58,681 nt of DNA from Branchiostoma floridae (Eukaryota > Chordata > Leptocardii > Amphioxiformes > Branchiostomatidae): positions 3,465,888 to 3,524,568 of the forward strand of contig NC_049987.1 of assembly GCF_000003815.2 (NCBI RefSeq), written 5' to 3'. Position 1 is the stretch's first letter. Each line of letters starts with the position of its first letter. Under the pieces are notes generated by a model, which was given only the letters and a program-made list of their open reading frames with translations, did no database searches and was not told where the DNA came from. The position numbers and the translations under genes are program-made. Shown in pieces: positions 12,801 through 24,800 of this stretch.

Positions 12801-15800
12801 CTTGTTCTACAATTCGTCAACATATCAAAGAAGCACACCTTAGAAAGAAAGATACAAGTTTCGCATTCACTTAATTCAAATAGGTCATAATATGTAGCTA
12901 AAAATTGCTTATGGTGTATATTTTCAAATGAATCTTTTACTGAAGGATGGCAATTGCATGCCATAAATTCGTATGTGCAATTATGACTTTGCTTTTAAAA
13001 GTAGCTTGTCTCCATGTAGCTATGACCACTTCAGCTGCAACTCAGAAAACCAAGATGACAACGATTTCAAGAGGTATATACTGTAACTTTCTTCTTTTAA
13101 CTTGCATACTACCACTCAGGCAATCAAATTCTATTGCATAGCTATGAATGTCGCAATGTGTCAAAGGTATTTCTAACTTTGATAACCATTCTTTGAAGGC
13201 CAGGAATTTAAACTATTCAAACAACACATGTGTCCTACTTTATTTCGTGTTCCCTATTATGGTACGACTAATACAGCGTCTAGGTGAAGGTTATGTTGCT
13301 TGGCAAGTAGAATCATAGTACAATCATAGATCAAGCAAGCAAAACAATTAAAGTTGATTTTTATCACGTAGGCATGCTTCTGTATATATTTTATGAATTG
13401 CTGCAAATAAATATACATTTGAATACCTCTTTTCAAAATTGATACTTGATATTCTATCCTGGATTTTCTGTAGCAAACACTAACAGGGACCTGAGGAATA
13501 TGGGAGAATAAATCAACTCTATCCAGACTGGGCTTTTTTGGCTCATTCGACCCCAATTTCGTAATTTCAATTAGTGTTATCAAACACGAATTCCGAAGTG
13601 TTGTAATCTTTGCAGATGAGCATATTCTCCACATATGCGAGCGTAACAGTGACAGCATCAGCTGTCAGGGAGACGAAGTTATTCAGATAGTGTCAGCCAA
13701 CTATGGCAGGACTGACCCCAACGTCTGCTCCAACAACCCCGTATCGGTGGTAGACTGCCTCAGCCCAACAACATTTCAGACTGTAAGTCCCTTTTATAGA
13801 TGAATAACAAGATTCTTTGTACACAACCACTTTTCAGTCACCGTCTGTCATCTTCATCGCGGCAATGCTAACTGGTTCACTTTGAACTGCAGCATAGGTG
13901 TCGCTGCTTAAAGATGCGATCACACACGTAAAATAGTCGTGTATACACACACGATGTCCACACTATGAATGGTTCATTTATTTAACATTGATATCACAAA
14001 CAACACAACTCTTACAGGCGTAGGACTGAATTGCGGTGAACGTTTACATTGATACAATTACCATACGCACTACTATACAGTATAAAGGGTTGGAACGTCC
14101 TATTCTATTATTAACAATGAGGTTAAAACCTATAGTATGTGATGATTATCATATTACCTTTAAAAGATATTGCTCGTCGATATACTATAAAATTGTTACA
14201 CTGATCGAAATTCAATAACTAACCTATATGGTTCATACTACAAAATCACGAAGAAGTACATACAATTTAAGATAAGAAGGGATATCCAACAATTCAGTAT
14301 ATGTGGATTCTGATATCATAAAGGATAATTATACATATTTCGCCAAAACACTATACATTTGATTCACTAATTGGGATTCAGTGCAAACATCAATTATCAC
14401 ACAAAATCACAAGATACATGACATTACTTTTTTTTTAGCTGGTCTGTATCTGTATCTATATAGCCGGTATAACCGCCGTTCGGCGTAACACACCAGCTTC
14501 GCAGGCACGCGGCGCGGCAGCAGCTGGTTATATTACACCGAACGACTCATTACACCTAACCTTTGCATATCTATCTGCAAGCGTTCTTTAAAACTACCCA
14601 GAGAAGAAGCCCCTACTGAGCACATCAATCCTAGGTTGGTAACTCTGGTATTCGAAGGCATGACTGTTTCTTGTTCTAAGATTACTAAGATGTTCTAATT
14701 ACAACAAGGAACGGTCAGAAGGCATATGTCATGGGATGGAATGGGACTTCTTTTGTATCTGCCCGTACGGGTTTTGATAGTGTCCAGTAGTTGTGATGAA
14801 CTTGTTGTTCTAGCACTGATCTCATCGCGTTATGGAGGTAGCCAGTCTCGAAAAGTCTCTGAGTGTAGCAGGCGTTTAGCAAACTTATAGCACAGCTGGC
14901 GATGTCGGCTTTCTAGAGTAGGTAGATCGAAAACTTTGAATGCCTCTGAGTAGGCTGTGTATGCGGGGCCTAGTATTGTCCCTTTCTGTATGGTCTCGAT
15001 CCTCGCGTGCTGTTTTCCTGTGAGGCCCGGGTGCCAGGCAGCGACGGCATACTCACAAGCCGGCCGGGCCAAGGTCTTGTGAATGCAGAGAAGATCTTGA
15101 GAACGGTCGAGGCGTCGTATCAGAGCAGGAATAGTTTTTACATCCGTTCACTACGTGGTCGACTTGTGTTTGCCAGCCAAGGTACGTCTGCACAAATAAG
15201 CCAAGTAATTTAAGGACTTTGACTACGTTCAATGGTTTTCCGACGATGGATAAAGGTGGTGGCGACATAGGAGAAGTAAACGTACATTGCTTTGCACTTC
15301 TTAGGGTTCAGTTTCACTTTTTGAGCTTTTGTCCAGGTGCCGGGATTGTCTAGTCTCCAAGCAGACCCAACGGTGCCTTAGAGATAATATCAAAGCTGGC
15401 AAAGGAGTATAGCCGGCCAAAGGGAGATAGCCGGCCAAAGGGAGTCAAACGGGCACCTTGTGCCGCTATACTAAGTCCCTTGCCAGCTTTGATACTATTT
15501 CCAAGGCACCGTAGGGTCTGCTTGGAGACTAGGGATTGTCAAGGTCAGTTTGGAGATGGGAGGTTGCGCTGATTTTCCGGCTTTCTGTTAGATTAACGTC
15601 AAATTTCCATCTGCACTGGCGTTTTTAATAAGGGCGAGAAATATCAGGGGGCCGAGGACGGTACCCTGCGGGAGGCCTCAGGTGGTAACTGACCAATCCG
15701 AGTGAACTCCTAGCCTCCTTCAACGGCCTCTCTGGGGACATTGGCGGAAGATTTTTCTTGGGGGGGTGGTGTAGTTCGATTCGAATATTCGCGCTTTTCA

Positions 15801-18800
15801 ACTGAGAATACGCCGGGAAGGAAAATATGCCGCGAAAGGAAAAATGCCGGGAAAGGAATATATGCCGGGAAGCTTGTACTAGCCCCCGCATCATTTTAAT
15901 TTCCATAGTAACATTGAAGGTAAAAAACGTTAACAACAGGTGGACGTTTTCAAAACATCTAACTAGTGATATGGCCACAAACAGAATTTATAATGTATAT
16001 ATGCACAAAAGTGCAGAAACAATCGTAATGTCCTATAGATACACAAGTGAATGCAATTTCACTACCACTTCTAAAATTCTAACTCATTTGCCTATTTGTA
16101 AACTGGAGAAATTGTCTACCCTAGAATATACTTGCACTTATCTGGTATATAAGGCTCTTGTGGCATACTTAGAACCTAGTATTACCTTCATCTGTTCAGT
16201 AATGTATGCATTTTTGCCAATGCCAGGTTCAAAGCATATGCGACAACCAGCAGTCGTGTACGCTAGACGTCACCAACGCTGTGTTTGGAGACCCGTGTGA
16301 TGGAACCTCTAAGTACTTAGAAGTCCTCTACAGGTGTACTTTAAGCGGTAGGTGTTCATGTTTTACAAGATTTTCGACAAGTTACTACAAGGACAATTAC
16401 AAGACAATTAAATACTACGTGTGTTGTTGTTTACGAATCATCCCGATAAAAAGTGAACAAATTAGATACTCTGTAACTACATTTGTGGTGGCATTAAGTT
16501 CGTGGTAGAAATAAAGGTTTAGGCGGGCAGAAGACATCCTCTATATACCAGGATCCAAGGATCGTTGGTCAAATAGCAGAAATTTTGCAAATACATGGAA
16601 TAGTGTACTAGGGGAGTCGACCGGCCGTAAGAGTCAGTATTGTCTCAATGAAGTTTTCGATGAACCCAAAATCAAGCGAAAAAGGTGTGAGAATAAAAAC
16701 TATTGCCATGTCGACGGTTTTATTGTTTTGAAAGTATCAAACGTTGTTGTTGGTGGTGGTGTGTTGTATTTGTATTGTATCCTTTCGCCTGTCTGTATGT
16801 ATGAAGAAAATTAGGCGATGAATGTTTGTAGGGCATTGCTGTTTTCAAGAAAGGTGATCCCTTGTAACGAGTGACCGATTATAAATTTCTCATTGATTAT
16901 ACAAATGAGTCCTCATTTGCATAAAAGATATCAGTTGATTATCTCCTTTACCTAAATAACAATGTGTTGACAGACAAAGAATGAAATTCTTAGCAAAGAA
17001 AACTATTGTACCATTTTCTCATAATTATGTAAATGATACCCTAATCTGCATGACTTACGTCCGCATGTTCAACTTAACGTACATGTTGCTACCAAATGTC
17101 ACAAGAACGGATTTTTTTTTCATTTAAAGGGACATTACACTGAAGGGAGTGTTATTTTCCAATACATAATGTATCAATGAATACATGATCAGCCGACATT
17201 TTGTGGCATTCCACTTGTGGCGAATTACGCAACGTGTGTTAGTAAAATGATATGACACTCACTAAACCCATGCAGACCCTACCCATGTACTGTGTTCCCT
17301 ATACGTGTAGACACTTCCTTTATCGTGAATATTTTCGGCATAAATGAGGGGCACTAAGCACACCAAGAAGTTCAATTGTTCACAAGATGGGGCTAATGGG
17401 TACTCTATCGTATAATGTTACGTAGCATAAATTTGTCACTTCCAACAATTAATATCTATCGGAAAATAGCAGTCGCGTCTGGAGTGGAATGCCTCTTTAA
17501 CACTATAATAACAATTTCTCATTAATTATCTAAACCAGGCAATAATTTGCATAATTGATGTGCATCGAAATTTCTTTCTTTTCTAGTTACATGTGTCATG
17601 TTTAAGTACCCTAGTAGTAATGAAATACTGTGGCTTAATAAAATGTTCTCATTAATTATCCAAATTAGCCCTGGTTTGTATTAATAGCCCTTATTTATGA
17701 GAGGCATCTCCGAAGTTATCTACACATCAAAAATCACAATGATCCGTCAACCCCTGTCGTTTGGGACAAACTCTGCGAGAGGGGTTGGTGTACCCTGCCC
17801 ACCAAATATTCGGTAGTATCTTCCAGGACAGATACGGAAGGAAAGGTAATTTCGGTTTTGTTGTCGGTGGGCAACACGAAATGCATGTATAATGTGGCTA
17901 ATATCTATACCGCCTGCGGGGGTGACCTGCGGCATGTTTATGGCTCTTCAAAGCACTTTCCAGAGTGATAACCCCTTTTAGAACATCGAAAGCGCATCCG
18001 AGAGCCCCTTAAAGAGCCCTGGAATGCGTCATTTCAAAAATAGCGAGTGACCTAGAAAAATAATGCACCAGGAAATACCAACGCCCATGTAACGCCCATG
18101 TAACGCCCATGGACTTTGGGGGGAAGGTAACAAACTGGCTGAAACTACTAGGTACATTGCTAAAAACTATGCAGACAGTAGGGAAAAATTATCCCTATAA
18201 TCTGCCAAAACTTCAATATGCTACGGCAAAGTACTGTTCGTAACCACCTACCCTCTTTCGGCGGACTGAGGGAGCAGCTAGACCCTTACGTTTGCCGAGG
18301 GGAAATATTTGCCCTGGCTGGAGTATCAGTTACACTCGGCTACTTGGGAACTCTCTTTCGTGGAAGGAAGAATGCAGATTGCAGACAATACAATGTAACT
18401 ACGCATGCGGGGAAAAATTCCACAGATGCGGACGAAATTTTGGGAATTCACGGACGCACACTATACTATTAGGCTACCCCCTGAGGCGTCGCCAAAAATC
18501 ATTATAATGCAAAACGTTAACGAAGGAGAGTAATTCCACTTTTTTGCCTTTTTTAAAGAAAAAAATGCATCCTTTAACACAATTACATTTTTCTACCACA
18601 ATTGAATTACAGGGAACAACGTGGCACTTAATAGGGTGACAACACAGAGTTCCACTTATATCTCCTATAACGGAGAGGTTTTGGGAGCCGAAAAGGCCGT
18701 GGATGGTGTCAGAGGAACTTTTATCGATGGTGGAGCCTATGCGTGTACGCACACTAACCATGAGCATCAGCCGTGGTGGAAGGTAGATCTGGCAGGTACC

Positions 18801-21800
18801 TACACAGTCAGCCACGTAAGCGTGCTGAACAGAGGGGACTGCTGTGGTAAGTTTTTTGTGTGTATCGAAGATGAGTACCACTTTGTTATGACCTACAGTA
18901 AAGAGAGAAAAGCATTGTTGAATGTTAGAACCAAAACACACAATCTCCGTTACTGGTATACAAAACGATATTCTCCAAACACTGCTATCATGTTTAACTC
19001 ATACATCCGCATACGCAGGTCCATTTATTTATATCTTCTTTTAAATGCGAGACCAGATCACTCATACATGACTCATATGTGACTGTGATGTTGTCATTCA
19101 ATATCATATAGCCAGGCGCCGCGGACCAATCAGAAGGCCCCGTTCCATTTTGATTATGACGTGGCACTTCAATGCCATTAACACATAGATTCCGACCATA
19201 TGGTGTCGATGCAAATTCTGACCAATCAGAATGAGCGATACACACAGGATTCTGACCAATCAGAATGAGAGATATATGAATAGCACAGAGCAAGGAGGAA
19301 AGATTAGACCCCGGAGGCAGGAATGATCATGAATACAGTACAGTAGAATTCTGAAAAGGCTTGACGTGCCAAGACGGCAATTTTTAAAATATTTTCTGTG
19401 GAAATTTTGGATTCAAAATGAAATATGTAATCTCCCTATGCACCAAAGAACAAATGTGAATTTTCAGAAATTCTACAAAGGAATTCACACGTATAGTACC
19501 AAGGGATCTATGCGTCATACAGGAGTTTGCAAGTTTGTGTAGGTTATATGATAATGTTAATGACCCTCCTGTTCCTCGGTGTATATGGTGTGATAACGCC
19601 TGGTCCTTTGCTATAACCACCTCATAAAACAACCTCGTTCGCTACGCTCACTCAATGGTTTCATTCGGTGGTTATAGCAAGCAAAGGACCAGGCGTTATC
19701 ACAACATATAAACCTCGGGGTGGGTCATTAACCCTTAATTCATTCATATACAGTTAAAGTGACTTTTGTCCCTTCCTTTTTAGGAGAGAGACTAAGGAAC
19801 TTTATGGTACGAGTTGGTCCAGACGAGGACTTCCTTCAGAATGACCAGTGTGGAGAGACTTACACGGACACTCCGACTAACGGACAGACCGTCACTGTGC
19901 ACTGTAACCCGCCGATGGCAGGCAGATATGTGTCCATACAGCTGGTGGGAAGGGCGGATGTCTTGACACTGTGCGAAGTGGAAGTCTATGAAACAGGTAA
20001 CAATTAAACATCTGATCATATCTCTATCAGTAGTAATTATCATCATTGGCATGGCAATAACGAATAGTTACAATAGCTTTAGTGACAGATAGATACGTTG
20101 AAATTTGCCCCTTTTGTGTTTACAAACTGTCAAGTCTAGTCCTTTTGGAGTGTCATAATTACATATGCAAATTTACAGGACATAAACGAAACTCAGTTCA
20201 GACGAGGGCTAGTTGGACGTCCAGCTTGTATTTTAGGGTGATACTAGTACTGCGAATCGCTTTCTCATGTCATAGTGAACTGTCCTTCTATTCATTGGTT
20301 AAACTTCAAGGATCGTGGGTCACGTTTGACATCAACATAAATATACTAGTACTTTAATCTAATTATCAACACTGGCATACCTCTACTCACCTTAAGAGCG
20401 TCATCCTATTCATCAATTTATCAATTTTCTTCGTAAGATATATACAAAATATATATGCATGATAATTACATGTAATATGATTTTAAATCTGGTCCACCTT
20501 TTCTTATCATTGTCCTCAACAAACATCTATTGCTAATGTGTATGTTATCCTTGTTTGATTATTTTAGGGTTATGATGATTGCTATAAAATATCTGTGCAA
20601 TACTTGCAACTTGATTTTGTGGTCTTTTTAAAACGTGCAATTAAGATATACCGTACATTACCTGACAGTCTCATTTTCTTCTTTGCGTCCTTCAAGAAGT
20701 GACCACTCCTGAGGATACAACGACGTCGACTGTAGTACCTGCTGAAGCTTCACCAGAATGGACAACACATTCAACTGGTAGGGTCTAAGAACAACATGGT
20801 TCTGTTTCCAAGCACGAACATTTTGTACAGGATAGATAGGGATTCTCTTGAACTTTTTGTTTATATCTCGACCCATGTGATCCAACATATACAGTTAGCC
20901 AGAACTAAAAGACTTCAGAACTCTTTCCTGCACACAGCCATCAAGCTGTACAACAAGACTGTAGACACGTAGTTAGTAACGATGGCTACTTAATATCGGA
21001 GATGTTGTTTACTATTTTAATATATTGTTTCTTAATGTATATATACGGTTTTATGTTGTAAATTTCAACGCTATTCAGACTGTTATTATGTCTGCTATGT
21101 TGAAATCAATAAAGGATGATGATGATAAGAATCATACGTTTTCTTTACAGAATACCTAATCTATATAAACTAAAAAAAAACATAGGGATGCTTAACGTAA
21201 ACCCAAGAGCGTAATTACCTTCGCCAAGAAGGCTCTGTTTTGGGTAGCGTTTGTATGTATGTTTGTATGTATGTTAGTCCTAGGACTAACTCCGATCGCA
21301 ATCTCGATCGAATCGGCGATTCTACTGGATCGTGATCTCTACTGTGACATATCTATGTTTGCAGAAGACCAGCATAACTCAAGAACGCCTGGATGATATT
21401 GATATTCGGTATGTGAGTAGGTCTTGATGAGACCTAGATTTGGGGCCCCCTAGCAGCCTGTTACGGTACTATTTGCCGCCGATGGCAAGACTTGAGCCGT
21501 TAGGTTTATGAACTCCTGCAAACTGCCATCCCGAGGAAAGTATTTGGTGGGAACTCCATAAATTCTTGATAAAGATGTATCATTTTTCCTTTTTCCAATT
21601 ACACCAATTACAGTAGGTTATTTGCAAGAGATAACCTTTCCGGCTCCACGAAGCGTCAGTAACTACGCCAAGCTGGAGAAAACGATGGCTCAGGACTTAA
21701 CAAGTTTTACTTTATGTCTGCAAATGCGCACCGACATGAGTTCCTCCAGTGATGCAGGTGTGGTCAGCTATGCTGTACAAGAAGGAGACAATGAGCTACT

Positions 21801-24800
21801 CATCTACAATAGAGCAGGGGAGGGATTGGAAGTAAGTTGTCAATCACAAACCTCTGCTATCTAACTCGCCACTCATCTTTTATTACTCAAGACTAATTTA
21901 GCAATCCATGCTGACATTACAAAGATGACCGCCCATGTCCTTGAAACATATTTTCCAGCTGTACGTACAAGGTAACTCTGTCTCCCTTGGTGCCTTGCCT
22001 GTTTGGGATGGTGAGAGGCATGCAGTATGTGCAACCTGGCGCAGCACCGATGGAGCCTGGTTGGTCTTCGTCGACGGCGTTCGTTACGCTTCCGGCTCGA
22101 GGCTTAACGTGGGAGGAAAAGTGCGCAGTGGTGGAACATGGATCCTTGCACAGGAACAAGACACAGTTTGGGGAGGGTTCGAGCCGGATCAAGCGTTCAG
22201 TGGAGAACTGTCACAGGTGAACCTCTGGGACCGCGTGCTGACTCCAGCTGAGATAGGGACAGACTCCTGTCGTCAACATGGCAACGTGATGGACTGGGCA
22301 ACCACTGACATAAATGTTTTTGGACTGGCCACTAGTTCTGAATATCGCTGCGGTAAGTACCGTACCCAACTTATTACCTGTAACCGAGAAGGAGAAGAAT
22401 ATTGTCAATTTGATAGATAGATATTATGCAAATATATATCTCATTTGCCTAATACATGAGAAAATGCTATTATAATGGCATTGTGGTAAATGACGGGAAC
22501 TTCTTACTTGTAGCATTTGGAAGTTATGTACAGGTGAAAATCGTTGAACACTAATTATGCAAATGATGTCCTCATTTGCATGAATTATCAGAACGATAAA
22601 AGCCTTATTTCTTAAATAGATTGTGTACGTCTGTTGTTTAATGGAGTAGATGATCAAGAAATATTATTCATGGAAATGAGAACCTTATTTGCATAATTAA
22701 TGACAGACACAATTCATACAGCAGTTGTAGAGGTTAGGATCATTTGGCGAAGGTACGGGGTCCTGGGACTCTAGTTTTTCTTTCTTTTTTTTTGCATTAT
22801 GAAGAAAAAAATATGCGTCCTTTAACAAAATTGGATGGCTTTTTTTCTACAACAACTCAATTACAGGACACAACCTGGCCCTTAACAGGATAACAACACA
22901 AAGTTCCAAGTACATATTTAACGGAGACGATTTGGGCCCGGAGAAGGCCGTGGATGGTCTCAGAGGGACCGCTATCTATGGTGGAGCCAATGAGTGTACG
23001 CAAACCGACGCTGAGTACCAGCCGTGGTGGATGGTAGACTTGGCGGGTACCTACACAGTCAGCCACGTCAGCGTGCTCAACAGAGGGGACTGCTGTGGTG
23101 AGTTTTGGTGTGCAAGGAAGGATCTAAAAATAAGCAAATATATCAAAGACTGCTCTGCTATTAGAAAGAATACTGAAACTAATAATTAGCCTACTCCATT
23201 GCAATACTCTATCAAAGAATTATGTTAGCCCATATTGCAATGTTAACTAGGTTGTTAAGCTTTATCCTATTTCTCTATTTTGTACTCTGTGCAATAGTTG
23301 TTGCCATACATTGTTTCATATACAATAGTTCTTCTTCTATCGTGTGTAAACTCACTAACTTTTCTCCCTCGGAGATCCATTTTTTTGTTTATTAATGTCA
23401 GTACATGTACTACCCATGCTGTAATTATTAGCGTGTACAGATTGTGATATATATGATGTAAATTTGTAATTGATTATTATTTCTAAGCTATGCTAGTGAC
23501 ACTGTAACATGTATTCTTCTCTCCCAGGGTTAGCCCTTGGCAGTAGCCTATAGCTAGTTGGGCATGGCCCTGCCCTCTGTAATAAATAAACAGCTGAACA
23601 AATAACTAAATAAACTATTCTATGTATAAACGGAGATTTTTTTAAACATCTTATATCTGCCCAACAGAGGTCTTTCTTTCCCTCTTTCTGTCTCTTTCTC
23701 TAAATCCCTTCGCTTCTTTTTCCCTCGTTTTTTCCTTTCTTTCTGTTTCTTTCTCTCTTTGCCTTAGGATAGGGGGGTTAGAGATGGAAAGGGCTTCAAG
23801 ATCATTTCGGTTTTTTATCATATGTTCGCAGTATAGGACGATATATATTCTTTTTGCACCTTCAACAAACTCGAGCGCAAATAGTGAAGTCAATTATATT
23901 TTTTCACGTTATCTCTGTCCCTTTCTTTGCAGCGGATCGACTGAGGAACTTTATGGTACGAGTTGGTCCAGACGAGGACTTCCTTCAGAATGCCCAGTGT
24001 GGAGAGACTTACGCGAACACTCCAACCAACGGTCAGACCCTCATGGTGTACTGTAACCCACACATAGAGGGCAGATATGTGTCCATACAGCTGGTGGGAC
24101 GGGTGGAATACTTGTCACTTTGCGAAGTGGAAGTCTATGGCGCAGGTAAATAAAATGTTTTATCTCTATCAGTAGTAAATATCATCATTGGCACGAAATA
24201 CATTTGAAAGATTATAATGATTTCTATTAAATGTTTGTTCACTGCTTGTAACTTTATTTTGCTGTCTTTTATGAATAGTTAATAATAGTTACAAAAACAC
24301 GAAAAAATGCAAGTGAAATATACCTGAATATTTCCTGACAGTCTCCTTTTCTTCTTTGTATCATTAAAGAAGAGACCAGTCCTAAGGATACAACGACGTC
24401 GACTGTAGTACCTACTGAAGCTTCAACAGAATGGACAACGCATTCATCTGGTACGGTAAAAGAACAAAATGCGTCTGTTTCCAAATACGGCCTTGAAAAA
24501 AAATAGATACTAAGTAGGAATCCTCTCCTCTTAACTTTTTTTGTTTACATCTTGACCCAAGTGATCCAACATATACAGTTTGGCAATAAAGTAAATAAGG
24601 ACAGTTATTTCAACATCATTCTTACCTGTATTTTTATGGTGAATTCTATTATATCATATCGTCATAATATCATCTTTGAAACATGATATTTCTAGAGATG
24701 CTAACAAAAGAAATTGCAATCAAGACAGGATGCTGTGCAGGACAGCTCCAAGAGTTACACTGTAGCCTCAATGCACGTAACATGAATCTTTTCATGTGTC

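Noticed and set aside
18274-18507. Cys-containing open stretch (YTRLLGNSLSWKEEC...) in the intron before F5/8C copy 1
   Set aside because: An in-phase AG exists upstream, but no usable donor keeps phase and the Cys pattern matches no module I know; could be a decayed exon.
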